In this document: piece by piece, positions 1 through 33,135 of the stretch
Position numbering within the stretch: the first letter of the stretch is position 1
Layout: each line of letters starts with the position of its first letter
Origin: Eumeta japonica
Lineage: Eukaryota; Arthropoda; Insecta; Lepidoptera; Psychidae
Assembly: GCA_005406025.1 (NCBI GenBank)
Contig: BGZK01000161.1
Location: 434,001-498,000 of the forward strand
Direction of reading: 5' to 3'
Length of the DNA stretch: 64,000 nt
Notes under the pieces: generated by a model
Database searches by the model: none
What the model was told of the DNA's origin: nothing
What the model saw: only the letters and a program-made list of their open reading frames with translations
Program-made: the position numbers and the translations under genes

Positions 1-1077
1 TTAACAGAATCATCCGAGCTATCAGCTTCACTGAGACCTTCTCTTGACTCCACCGAATCAGAGCCTTGACATTTATTTTTTTTATGTGTGTCGTGTCTTG
101 TTGAATTGCGAGGAAAACTTGGCAGTGCAGGAACTAAAAAATACAACTGAAATTTCGTTTATAACAAATTTTCGTGCAAGTTATTATGTACAACATTTTT
201 AGTTGAAAAATATCTTGCTATTGTAATATTGATTGCCAATAATTTTACAAATGTCATCTCATTTTATCAATTTGTTAAATTAAAAGTAAAAATATCATTT
301 TAAGTAAAAATACTACGTATTGAATAGATTAATTTATACCTTGATCACCTTCAACGAGTCATCATCAGATCTCGAGATGATATTTGGTTTCTTCTTGAGA
401 TTCAAAGCACGGCGAACAGGAGAGCTTATTTTTCTACTTCTATATCCTCGCCCAACCATTTCTGCTGTCGATGAGTATTGAGAATCGTCTGCTGCTTTTC
501 TTGCTGATTCTAGGGTCTCTACAATTATTATAAATAATATATAGATATATTTGTTTCAAGCTTATTTCAAATTTGATTAATTAATGATTAATAATCTATA
601 GACATCTTTAAAATAAGCTAATTAAAAGAATATGATTTTAAAAACTAGAGTATTTTTCAAGCAAAGCATTTTCGAGATTATAAGAAATTTTAAGAAATCA
701 ATTTAATTTAAATATGTTATTTTTAATATTAATAAATAGATTACAAGGTTTAATAATTAACAGGAAGGTTAGTAGAAATCTGACGTGTTTTGTCAGTGGA
801 AAATAAAAACAAATATGCATGTAAATATCTGATAATTCGAGTATCATTAAAATATTTATAATTACCACAAAATCTTATCACGTTAACTGCGCGAATAGGC
901 CAATCTTTAGAGGGTCAACTCGATTTTTATTTTCTGGGTGAAATTCTTTTCTTTCCGCCCTGGCCACCGACATGAAGTTTTATCTTTGACAGCAAAGCTG
1001 TCATACAACAGCCAGTTTGAAGGGATTTCAGAGTATAGTTCAGATTCTATAAATTGAACTACAGCATAATCTTTCAC
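1..1077 (-). pseudogene. Decayed 5' exons of a DUF4806-type insect gene, running off the left edge
   Basis: Three exon-like blocks read right to left: A 1,077-866, B 518-340, C 133-1. Block A encodes YAVVQFIESELYSEIPSNWL, then CRWPG, then KDWPIRAVNVIRFC. This pattern (an AVVQF strand, a tryptophan pair, a CRWP motif, a DWP motif) is what I remember as the N-terminus of a family of uncharacterised insect proteins, often carrying DUF4806. Block A ends at a GT donor in phase 1 and joins block B in frame (ETLESARKAADDSQYSS, then a basic RGYRSRKISSPVRR stretch). Block C is Ser/Asp-rich (SREGLSEADSSDDSV). Lesions: the expected start is GTG at 1,077-1,075 with a stop just upstream in frame, there is TAA at 909-907 where a one-base shift would restore the frame, and the B/C splice phases disagree. 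Family placement is by memory of the motif. A sequence error could explain one lesion, but hardly all three. Confidence 0.5.
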
Positions 1078-1559
1078 TGTTTTTTACCCCTAAAAAATAA
1101 AATGAATTAATATTTTTTAAACATCAAAATTTTAGGTTAGTTTTTTTATTATTGTAATTGTTATTGATAATCGTTATGTATCAGTATAAATATACTTACG
1201 TTTTACTCATCTTTCAAGTATTTTCTTTTAAAATTAATTAGTTTTCGATTCCAAATATTTTTCATATAACGGTTTGCAAATAAATAATAAGCCACGAGGT
1301 ATACCGCCACTTGAATTGTTTATAAACGTGAGACCCACGCCGTGTGGATATATTAAATTTGAATTGGCATATCTTTATTGTAGGTGGAATTTATTTAATT
1401 ATTAGCAAAATTCTTAAAATTTTATGTCTGTTGGTTAAGATAATTGACACATTGAAAAATAATAAAAGAAAACTTATTAGTATTGCAAGTATAATAAGCA
1501 GAAATTTAATATAAGATTTAGGTTATATATATATATATATGTTAATAAAATAAAATAAT
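1078..1559. other. AT-rich stretch, no gene seen
   Basis: No coding exon or recognisable repeat. It contains a short (TA)n run near 1,523-1,540. Confidence 0.5.
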
Positions 1560-1601
1560 TTTTTGAGTTCCTTATAATATATATTATAAGGAACTCAAAA
1601 A
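1560..1601. repeat. Perfect 42-bp palindrome
   Basis: The two 21-bp arms (1,560-1,580 and 1,581-1,601) are exact reverse complements with no spacer. Each arm carries GAGTTCCTTATAA. The pairing breaks at the next base pair outward (1,559/1,602). It could be the fused ends of a small inverted-repeat transposon or a spontaneous cruciform-prone site. Confidence 0.9.
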
Positions 1602-1844
1602 TCAACATTTAAAACAGTTACAACAGATCTTGTAAAATCAAAATGTTTATATTTTCATCTGTAAATAGTGATCATTTTGTTACTGTACCATTATTACAAT
1701 ACAATAATTAATTTTGAATTAGTTTGTACCTTTTTATAATAACCCTGATCTTTTAAAGCTAAAAACATGTTCCATGTGTGAATTAAAGATGATTTGCGGT
1801 AAAGTAAAATTCAGACATCAAAGTCGAAAACCGTTTATTTTCAT

Positions 1845-2230
1845 ACTGTCATGACATTAATATTGTGTCAGTCGTACGTAAGAAAATGACCCAAATCTGA
1901 TGCTGAAGTATGACGGTATGATTATATCACATTTATGTCAGAGTATGACTTGTAATTTACGTCATTGTATGGTTTATTTCTTACGTAAATAATATATAAA
2001 TTCATGACTTTGATGTGACATCACAGTATGATAGGAATAGGACGTAATATTTATGTCACAATTTTGACGTCACATAAAAGTCAAATTTTAAGTCAGTTCT
2101 ATGTCATAATGATGTCATACTCTATGACGTCAAATGAAAGTCATCAATAAAGTCATTATTATGTCATATCTACATAAAAACTTTATGACCTCTATATGAC
2201 CTATCTGTGACGTCATATGGATGTCATGTG
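1845..2230. repeat. Block dense in TGAC/GTCA motifs with three perfect TGACGTCA sites
   Basis: Exact TGACGTCA palindromes lie at 2,065-2,072, 2,125-2,132 and 2,208-2,215. Between and around them are many ATGTCATA, TATGACC and ACGTCA half-sites, spaced irregularly by roughly 10-30 bases. TGACGTCA is the consensus cAMP-response element bound by CREB/ATF-type bZIP proteins. No clean tandem period is visible, so this is either degenerate simple-sequence DNA, the end of an unrecognised mobile element, or a binding-site cluster. Confidence 0.6.
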
Positions 2231-2894
2231 TTCACTGGGGTAACGCCAAGTTCGATTTCACTCCCCATGATTTTACATCCTCCGGGCTTATATATGAAAA
2301 ATTGATTCTTAAGGAGGAAACTCTAAAAAACGAATTGGAAACTACCATACATTACTTTCATCAAGATACTAGTTACATGAAAATAGGTAGGTACGAAGCA
2401 AACGCAAATACCTAGCAAACAAATTAAAGGCAATCAGAAAATGTAATATCTATAAAATTTTGAAATTTAGACGACCTACAGTCGGAAAATTGATGGACAA
2501 TGTTGTTACTTTAGATTCTATGTCTCATGCCTAACATTGCCCAACGCCATAACTTCACTACACTTAAGTAGATTTCTGTTTTGTAATCATGAAACATTCT
2601 CAAAATATGATTACATTTCTTTGAGCCATATCAATTACTAACCTCTTGACTGTTTCTATCCGATCACTATAAAGTTTCTTGGAGAAAAATTGGCACCAAC
2701 GAATTCAACGTTTTTTTGATAGCAAATGACAAGCAACTGATCAACATTAAGTACCGTTAGAAAGGCTCATGCCGTCAGAAAACAGTCTAGTTTTCTACTT
2801 ATAAGAGCAAACAGTAATATTTGAGACAATTTTTTAGTTAGTCAGTTTCAAAATAATTTCGCTGTTTGCTCAAAATTCGGCAAGATTAATAAAA
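2231..2894. other. No gene recognised; one short open frame
   Basis: A 64-codon frame at 2,221-2,415 (+) matches nothing I recognise and begins inside the TGACGTCA block. The rest is AT-rich and without exon signals. It may be the body of the same unidentified repeat. Confidence 0.4.
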
Positions 2895-4130
2895 TGTAGA
2901 ATTTGACGGTAACAGATCGCGCTTTTAAAGAAAACACTGACTTGCATTTCACGATCTAACAGACGGTGCTTTTAAAGAAAACACTGATTTACATTTGCCG
3001 ATCGTTAGATGGCGCTTTTGAAGAAAACATTGACTTACATTTTACGATCGTTAGATGGCACTTTTGAAGACAACGCTGACTTACGTTTTACGATCTAACA
3101 GATGGCGCTTTTAAAGAAACCATTGACTTGCATTTCACGAATTATCAGATGGAGCTTTTAAAGAAAACACTGACTTACATATCACAACCTAAGAGATGGC
3201 GCTTTCGAAGAAATTACTGACTTCCATTTTACAATCGTTAGATGCCGCTTTTGAAGAAAACACTGATTAACAGTTCATGATCTAACAGATGGCGCTTTCG
3301 AAGAAATTACTGATTTCCATTTTACAATAGTTAGATGCCGCTTGTGAAGAAAACACTGACTTACATATCACAACCTAACAGACGGAGCTTTCGAAGAAAT
3401 TACCGACTTCCATTTTACAATCGTTAGATGCCGCTTGTGAAGAAAACACTGACTCACATTATACTATCTAACAGATGGCGCTTTTGAAGAAAACACTGAC
3501 TTTCATATCACAAATTAACAGATGGTGCTTTCGAAGAAATTACTGTTTTCCATTTTACAATCGTTAGATGCCGCTTGTGAAGAAAACACTGACTCACATT
3601 ATACTATCTAACAGATGGCGCTTTTGAAGAAAACGCTGACTTACATATCCCGATCTAATGGGTGGCGTTTTCGAAGAAATTACTGACTTCCATTTTACAA
3701 TTATTAGATGGCGCTTTCGAAGAAATTACTGATTTCCATTTTACAATCGTTAGATGCCGCTTGTGAAGAAAACACTGACTCACATTATACTATCTAACAG
3801 ATGGCGCTTTTGAAGAAAACGCTGACGTACATATCACAACCTAACAGATGGTGCTTTCGAAGAAATTACTGACTTCCATTTTACAATCGTTAGATGGCAC
3901 TTTTGAAGAAATTACTGACTTACATTTTAAGATCGTTAGATGGCGCTTTTGAAGAAAACAGTGACTTACATTTCATAATCTAACAGGTGGCGCTTTCGAA
4001 GAAATTACTGACTTCCATTTTACAATTATTAGATGGCGCTTTCGAAGAAATTACTGATTTCCATTTTACAATTGTTAGATGGCGCTTTTGAAGAAAACAG
4101 TGGCTTACTTTCCACAATTTATCAGATGAT
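2895..4130. repeat. Tandem repeat, ~46-bp monomer, about 26 copies
   Basis: Each monomer holds AGATGGCGCTTTTGAAGAAA followed by an ACTGACTTACATTTTAC-like half and a GATC[GT]TTAG or GATCTAAC joint. Copies differ by substitutions, notably TTTTGAAG versus TTTCGAAG versus CTTGTGAAG. Those variants recur in a fixed order, for example CTTGTGAAG copies around 3,340, 3,430, 3,570 and 3,750, each followed by an ACTCACATTATAC-type or similar joint. This suggests a higher-order unit of two to three monomers. It lies next to the Jockey insertion. Confidence 0.85.
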
Positions 4131-4649
4131 AGACATGATTTTCATTCTATCTACGCGGACAGAACTTAATATCTAATAAACTCGTTTAGTTCATAGAACG
4201 TAGTTAATTTACAGAAGAAAGAAAACTGCAAATAATCTGTTCCTTAACAGAAAAGAAAATAACATTTGTGAAATTTTCACTTTTGTATGTAAAACACACC
4301 CTCGCGCCCGTACGTGTGGGTAGTGTGGGGCTGAAACCCACTAAAAAAGTCCCCCTGAAGGTGAAGTCGGTCGTTCGGCTATGCTATGTAGCCAAACGAC
4401 TGGTCGGACAACCGGTCGGACAACTATGATAGCTTCGCCGTGCGCGGCTGGACGGCACGTGTGAGTGCCGACGGCGCGTGACATGCCCTATGAACAACTC
4501 CTAAAGGTCGTCGTCTCGGCATAGGATGTCACCGGAAACCGTCACGGCTCGGTTCCCGTTCCTCCTGCCCGGCCGGGAGCGGTCAGCAGCGGCCGGGTGG
4601 AGTAAGGGATATAGGTCGATGACCTAACTAACGGATAGACCTACTCTAA

Positions 4650-5985
4650 GTCAGTCATGCGTGTCGTTGACGTCACTGAGGCTGTCAACTGCCGCTGTAA
4701 GAGCGTCAGGTGGATCAATTAGTACGTTCCGTGGCCTACGGATAAAGTGGTTGGGAGGCGGCGGTTAATAATCGACCGCCGCGCGAAGGAGCGCATTGGA
4801 GTGTGATCCCGCGATATCGAAGAATCGCTTCGATGCGTCCTTCATATATTTAGCAAGGGTGGGGAGTTCCAAATCTCTATGGAGAATGGAATTACGTACG
4901 CACTAATGTGCGTCCGTTGCTGCTCTACAGAATTTGTTCTGTATTACTTGTAGCCCATATAGTGCTTTAGGAGCGGCGTGAGCGAATACTGGACACGCGT
5001 ACGTCATCACCGTCCTAATGCACATTTTGTATAGTGTGCACTTATTGCGCCTAGATAATTTGCTTTTCCTACCGAGCATGGCTCCGAGCCTTGCTGTTTA
5101 GAAAAGCGCATTCTTCCTAACACGCTCGATGTGCTCTCGAAAGTGGAGATTTTTATCGAGCGTGACACCTAAGTATTTATATGACCGTTGTCACGGAATT
5201 CTCGCGTTCAATATTTTTAGATTGGGAGTGTTGCAGTTAACAACAAGTTTACTCCTATTCTTGCTATACTTGAATTGTATAGCTGCCGACTTATCAGGAT
5301 TTACCTCGATCCGCCACTTCCGGAACCATTGACCTAGCTCATCAATGGCCCTCGGGAGGTGATGGAAGATGGAGCGCTTAGTCCTACTCCTAAAAAAGAG
5401 CGCGGTATCATCGGCAAAGAGCGCGAGCTGGACGCCGGCCGTCGGACGCGGTATGTCGTTGGTGTACGTGGAGTACAGGAGGGGAGAGAGGGCGGAGCAT
5501 TGCGGATTCCTGCTCTGATTAATCGTCTAGTCGAGTGAGTACGCTCATGCCTAAATGTGAAATGTCTGTTTGAGAGGACATTTTGAATAATGAGTATGAG
5601 ACGATCTGGCACTTGGATGGAATATAATTTATACACCAGACCTGCGTGCCATACTCTGTCGAAGGCCTTAGCTACGTCAAAGAAGACAGCTACGGTTTTG
5701 TTTGGTTTTAAAGCATTCCAAGACATATTCTACTAAGCGGAGGACTTGTTGCGGACACGAATGAGCTGGGCGAAAACCGAACTGTTCGTCAATGATAAGG
5801 CCTTTTCCGAAAAGGTGATTACTGAGACGAGTTTTAAGAATTCTCTTGAATAGTTTGGCCAGACCGCTCAGGAGGCTGATCGGTCTGTAACTGGCAGGGA
5901 GGTCGCGAGATTTCCCTGGCTTGTGAATGCCGATTACGTCCGCCTCCTTCCAGGCGGAGGGAAAATCGCGAGGGAATCGCGTTTG
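4650..5985 (-). pseudogene. Jockey reverse transcriptase (partial ORF2), multiply broken
   Basis: Recognisable RT blocks in order: FPSAWKEADVIGIHKPGK, SYRPISLLSGLAKLFKRIL, FGFRPAHSC, VAVFFDVAKAFDRVWH, then the catalytic box LALFADDTALFF (FADD at 5,407-5,418), KWRIEVNPDKS and YKYLGVTLDKNLHF. Frameshifts fall near 5,700 and 5,510, and there is a TAA in frame at 5,100-5,098. The apurinic endonuclease and the first part of RT are missing. The copy cannot make an active enzyme. Confidence 0.85.
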
Positions 5986-7170
5986 AGTGGGCAGTCTCTG
6001 GTCCAGTGAGGGACCAGACATTTAACGCAACGCGGGTTGGCGTTGCAGTTGGCCGCCGCGTGGCCATAAAGTTGGCACTGGTGACATTGACCGGGGCCGC
6101 CTTTTTTGTGTGGGGCCTCCACTCGGATACCCGAGATGCCGCACACTTTATTTAAACTTCGGGACAGATTTTTGGCCTCCTTGGTCCTAGGAAGGACCGC
6201 GAGAACCAACCAAAGTGGTGTGCCGTCGCGGCGGCAGAGCCTGTGCACTGAAAGCACAGGGAAGCCTTTGTCGCAGAGATCGGCTTTGGTCTCCTCGACC
6301 GGGAAATCGGCTGGAATGCCGCAGATGACTACTTTGATTTTACGCTCCTCTTCGAGGGCATATGTGTGAAATTGGACTTTGAAGTCCACGAGATATTTGT
6401 TGAGACTGCGGAAAGTTTCAACGTCGGGGCATGTGATTTTAATGCCGTCGTCGGCGGTGCGGACGGCTTTAGTATAGTTTATCCGCAGACGTGTGCAGTC
6501 CGCGGATATTTGGATGAAATTTGCGCCTTTACGCAAGAATACGGGTGGGGGCATTTTACAGAGGCGTGGGTTTACTGCCCGTTTGGTGGTGGGTTTTGTC
6601 GGTCGTCACCTGCGAGGAGGTGGTGACCGGCCCTTGGGCCGACGAAAGTGCGGGCAGCGGGGTTTGGGTAGGGGCTGACTCAGCCTGGGCTGTGTCAGTC
6701 TCCATCTCGTTGTCATCGGAGAGCTTTTTCTTTTTAAGTGCCTTTTTGATGGCCCTTTTGGTTTTTCCCTCAACGATGGTGAATGAGCCGGACCGGGATC
6801 TAGCCGACCTCTCGGTGGCGGAGGTCGCGGAACAGGCGGAGTCGGACTCGCCGTCCAAGCCGACGACGGTACTGTCCGAGCATGTCTCGTCTTCCTCGGA
6901 CGACGAGGAGCGGGCTTTTCTTTTGTTTTTCCCTTTAGAGGGAGACTGCGATCTGCTCGAGTTTTGGCTCGAAACAGAGGAAGCGGTGTTGCTCGAGGCG
7001 CGGCTCGAGACCGGGGTGGCGATGCGAAAGAATTTGTTGAGTTCGCCTTCTGGGCATTCATATCCCTTTTCAGCGAGGGATTTGGCTAATACTTCCTTTA
7101 TCAAGGCGCGGGTGAGAGGGCCTTTCGAGATCCCTCCTGCCCCCGGAAGGCAGGGGGTGGCGTTATTCAT
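5985..7170 (-). pseudogene. Jockey gag (ORF1) with one frameshift and a lost C-terminus
   Basis: The frame opens MNNATPCLPGAGG at 7,170. A Ser/Lys/Glu-rich N-terminal half stops at 6,556. The same protein resumes in another frame (MPPPVFLRKGANFIQ, from 6,554), so one indel separates the halves. The second half contains a PRE_C2HC-like RNA-binding stretch and two zinc knuckles: CHQCQLYGHAAANC and CVKCLVPHWTRDC. It then runs out of frame into RT sequence near 5,985. Gag of this type packages the element RNA. The opposite-strand open frames through here are shadows. Confidence 0.85.
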
Positions 7171-7700
7171 ATTCCGTGATTTCGTAAATGTTTTATTGTT
7201 ATTTTACGGTTAATTTATTTTATTTGGGCGAAATGAATTAAGAAATAGTAATTATTTATCGTATAAGGAAGGACGCACTTGACCGTTCGGCTGACGGCAG
7301 CGCACGTGTTTAATGACCGTCTATTGTTCGCCGGCGCAAACAATAGGCGACGCGGCCCGGCCGGCTCGGTTCCCGGGGCTCGGCGGGCAGGTATACGGTA
7401 ATACAATGGGTGTACTAGTGCGGTGTGTCGTCTTGTATGTCTTTTAAATATTTGTGTTTTTAAAATCGAAATAGGGGGTGTGCGGGTTTAGACCTAGCGG
7501 CCCTAGCAGTTCCGATTCCGAGCTAAGTCTGCAATAGACCTAGCAAACGGGGTACAGAGGATGGATGAGGTGAGTAGGAGGGTGGGCGGGCGACACCTGG
7601 TATCGACTAGGAGCACCCTCCAAGGCCGGTGGTCCCAGGTCCGTTCGGGTTTGCCGTTCCCTGAAGAAGAAAGGCCAGCACCTGGGGCTCGCTGCAAATC

Positions 7701-8020
7701 GCGTCGTTGACACCGTTAAGTTTCTCGCGATTTGATTTTAAGGGATTTTATGTAAACTGCGCTTCGCCTGTGAAAGCTTAATTATAAGCTTTCAAAAACT
7801 CAGTGAGTTAGAAAACCTGAAATAATATATTGTATTAGTATCTGTGGAGCGTGGCGGCCGGCGGCGCAGCGGACTCTCGAACGGCAGGGCCGGGAGGGTC
7901 GCGGGGCGCAGCGGGGCGGCGATCTGCACAAAAAACGTATTGTTAAGTTGGAGCGCTGGGAGCGGTCGCGCGGTGGCGTCCGTTCCGGGCGGGCGATCGA
8001 ACTGAACTGAGGAGTTAAGT
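7701..8020. other. CpG-rich stretch upstream of the Jockey element
   Basis: The segment 7,840-8,010 is strongly GC- and CpG-rich (GGCGGCCGGCGGCGC and similar) against an AT-rich background. It has no coding frame I recognise. It may be the true 5' end of the Jockey copy or a separate GC-rich repeat. Confidence 0.4.
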
Positions 8021-9125
8021 ATGTGAATATTTAATGCGGTACCATTAAACGTACAAAATTCACCCTTGCATAAATTAAAGGTTATTTTTAAGCAAACTTT
8101 TTATAAAAAACGGCCTTATAAAATTTTCATATAAATTGTATTTATGTTACCCTCAAGTTTTTTGATCATTCTTCTTGATGGATAACTGTTTTCTACGAGA
8201 GGTTAATTCTAAAAAGCATGTTGTGATGTATTCCAAATGTTATATTGTAACCTAACAAATAAGGACAGTTTAAATTTTGAATTTGTTTTTAAATATATGT
8301 CTCAATAAAATCTATGCTGTACTATCTAAAATACGTGTTATTCACCTTATGATAACCTTATCACTTAATGAATAATACTTGTAGTTCAATTTTTCTTCAA
8401 TTAAATTGAAAAGCCGTCATCCATAATAGTTTAGGTGCGCCGGCCGTCATTCGGCCATCATAAACAATGTGCGGCGCAGAGTGTATTATTGTACATACAT
8501 ACGTGTGTAAAGAAGAGTGAACAATACGTCTGCTGGGCATGAAAAATAAAAATAAAATGATGTTTACGACTAATTACGAGGCTACCCGACGAAACTCGAA
8601 GGTCGAGATTTTGTAACAGTGATGTATGACAATAAAATATCTTTGTTTTACTTAATCGTAGCACCGTACAAAAATATTTTTCGATTGCCATATTTTTACA
8701 TGCAACTAAATTAAATATAACAGCAGCATGCACTGTAAATACTACAACATAAATTTTGTAATGTAGCAGCATACTAAAAAAGGTCCCGATGTCCACTTGA
8801 CGTTTTAAGTGTGTACTCTGATTTTCGAGGTAAGAACAAACTACATTTGTTTCTTTTTGTTAAATCGATCGTGTAGTGCTAATAAAAAATACATGTGTGG
8901 ATAACCGTTTTGAAAATTTTAGATTGCCTTTGTGCTATTTTCTTCACTTTAAAGCTCCGTTCAGCTACACTATATGCTATCTTTATTCTGAGATTTATCA
9001 TTGGATTATTTTTTAATTTTACACACTAAAGGTAGTCAAAATCTCCACACATCTTTTTTTGGATTATTATTATTATTTAGCTTGTACAACATATTTTTGT
9101 AGCCTCGGAGGATTCGTGAGATACA
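8021..9125. other. No gene seen
   Basis: AT-rich. A 112-codon frame at 8,458-8,796 (-) has no recognisable motif or splice context and was not accepted as a gene. Confidence 0.5.
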
Positions 9126-9129
9126 ATTG

Positions 9130-10000
9130 GCTTATTTTGTAATCTTCTCAAGGCATTTGATTATGTTTATCATGAAACTCTTATCGAGAAACTACGTCGC
9201 TATGGAGTAATTTTATATGGAGAAAGTTTGTAGATCATACTTCTTTGTTATCCAAAGTTAAAAGACAACAGTCCACTACTTATGTTGACTTAAACAATGG
9301 TATCTCTAAGGCAGAGAAATGGTTTGCTGCAAATAACATACTTCTTAATAAAATAAAAACAAAATGTATAAAATTCTTACTTTCAAATGTAAGACGAGAA
9401 TTCGGAACTATTTCAGTATGTAACGAAGAATTGGACTTTCTTAGCACTTTCATGTTCCTGGGAATCACTTTAGATAACAGGCTTCAATGGGGTCTTCATA
9501 TCAGTAAGTTGGTGAAATGTCTCAGCTCTGCCTTTATTTTGGCTGTTTTCATATCCTGATAAGGTATGGCATTTTGTTCTGGGGACATGCCGTGGATATT
9601 TATAAAATTTTCGTGCTGCAGAAGCGGGTTGTCTGCGAGATTTATAAGTTTGGATCTCGTGTATCTCTCAGAAATAAATTCAAGGAAATTGGAATATTAA
9701 CTCTGGCATCCCAATTCATTTATGAAAATTTATATTAAAAAAAAAATCGAAACATTTTAAAGAAACAGTGATCGACATAAATTCAATATCTGAAATAAAA
9801 ATAAGCTAAGCTTGCATGTTAGTCGACTGTGCAAAGTCATAAATTCACTTAGAGAGCTCTGTGTGCGCGTGTTCCATAGGGTTACTGTGGATATATAAGA
9901 TATACCCTTATATAAATTTTAAAATATTACTAAACAATCACTCAATAGAAAAGGGTGTTACACAATTTCTGAATAATTAAAAAACAAATACCCACGGGTA
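9130..10000 (+). mobile_element. 5'-truncated non-LTR retrotransposon fragment (RT C-terminal part)
   Basis: The fragment starts within RT: LLKAFDYVYHETLIEKLRRYG (9,150-9,212), where active elements have DLSKAFD. It jumps by deletion past the catalytic box to KAEKWFAANNILLNKIKTK and FLGITLDNRLQW. It continues in a shifted frame with RYGILFWGHAVDIYKIFVLQ and a degenerate C-terminal tail. This order is typical of the RT thumb and C-terminal region of CR1/Jockey-superfamily LINEs. Several frameshifts and deletions make it a dead copy. Confidence 0.75.
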
Positions 10001-10726
10001 TAAGCGGCTTGACTTCTTACTAGACGGTTTCGTTCATTAATCATTTTGTGTTTGTTTTATATATGCATGATAAAATTAAAAAAAAAAAAGCTACTCATAA
10101 GTTTCTTGCCCGTTCTTTTTAAAGAAAAATTGCCTTCCGAACGTATGGTAAACTAAAAATTCGCAAAAATTATGACGTATTTCAAGTGTTAATAAATAAG
10201 CTTTGAAATAAAGATATTTTTAATTGGAATTTGCATTTGAATTCCGCTTTTAGAAAATAAGATAAGAATGTGTGAGTAAATAGTGCTCCTATAACATATA
10301 AACTATTTGTATATACTTTTTATTTTGGACAAATTATTAAATCTACTGTATATCATTTGTTGCCACAATGAATAATTACATTTTTAGATTGTTACTCTTA
10401 TTGTCTTGCGTATGTAAATTTGTCAATTCTTGTCAAATGTCAATGTCAATAGTATTCTTGACCTAGTCGATTAAGGCAAAGTAATCGGGTATCTGAGTTC
10501 TAACTCGATTCTTTCATGTTAAATTGCAAGATAATAAATAATTTGTTGCTATAATTATCAAAAGACAATTTATTGAATATTAAAACGTTATTAACCTAAC
10601 ATCTCATATGAGTAATTGCAAAAAATATCTATTGTACGATTTCTCTCACAAAGTACACGTAAGTGTTTCGATAGTGTATCCTTACCGGTGTATAAAATTT
10701 CGTTATTGCTAAATTTGTTTAAAGAA
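10001..10726. other. Upstream region and 5' UTR of SEL1L
   Basis: No other gene is seen. A frame open from 10,616 runs into the SEL1L start, but the signal-peptide methionine at 10,727 is the better start. The transcription start cannot be fixed from sequence. Confidence 0.5.
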
Positions 10727-32579
<21,853 letters not shown>

Positions 32580-33135
32580 TCAGTGTGAGATTGCTTTAGG
32601 ATAAACCTATTTAATGAGAAGATCTAACCAAAATGGCTTTTAACGGTGCGAGTACGTTTGCAAATTTTAATATGATTCAGTATCCGACATGACTTATCAG
32701 CTATGTCATCAGTGTCAAGATATATAATATGCCTTTGTACATTATTTTGTATGACAATCTGGTAATTAAATTTCAATATATAGATAGTAAAATATTCATA
32801 GTGCTAACATAGTTTTTACTAATCATACCATTTGTGTTAAGTTGATTTACTGTTGTTGTATTTTTTTTTTTTTTTTTCATAAGCTGTGTGTATATATTTT
32901 TCAATATTTTGTGAGTATACTCAGTTGCTAATAATTTTTTCTATAGTTGTATTGAAATGTCTTTAATATTAAATAGTCCATGTAAATATGAATAAAATTA
33001 ATGTATTTTATGCCAAGATAAATATGTTTTTCACATAATTACTCCCTTAAAAAATATATTTTTGTGTATAAGTCTGTAAATACATACATAGCATAAACTT
33101 TCATAAATTCTGATGTTTCAATTTGTATAAATAAA
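32580..33135 (+). terminator. SEL1L 3' UTR with two polyadenylation signals
   Basis: AATAAA at 32,991-32,996 and 33,130-33,135. A T17-type homopolymer lies near 32,861-32,878. Confidence 0.6.

Larger units (their letters stand above)
4290..7700 (-). mobile_element. Jockey-type non-LTR retrotransposon, internally deleted and frameshifted
   Basis: Read on the minus strand: a GC-rich 5' leader (about 7,700-7,171), a gag ORF from 7,170, then reverse transcriptase to about 4,650 and a GC-rich 3' UTR to about 4,290. The zinc-knuckle gag plus a Jockey-style RT with FADD places it in the Jockey group of LINEs. The endonuclease domain is absent because gag is joined directly to the RT fingers near 5,985. 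Its GC content is far above the flanks, as expected of a recent insertion. Outer limits are estimates because no target-site duplication or clean poly-A tail was identified. Confidence 0.85.

Noticed and set aside
2895..4130. CRISPR-like repeat array
   Set aside because: Monomers are contiguous with graded divergence and no unique spacers, in a eukaryotic genome; it is satellite-type DNA.
6521..7213. Long plus-strand open frame (230 codons) across the Jockey gag
   Set aside because: It is the antisense shadow of GC-rich gag sequence; the minus strand carries zinc knuckles and continues into RT.
8458..8796. 112-codon minus frame
   Set aside because: No motif, no splice context and a composition like the surrounding AT-rich DNA.
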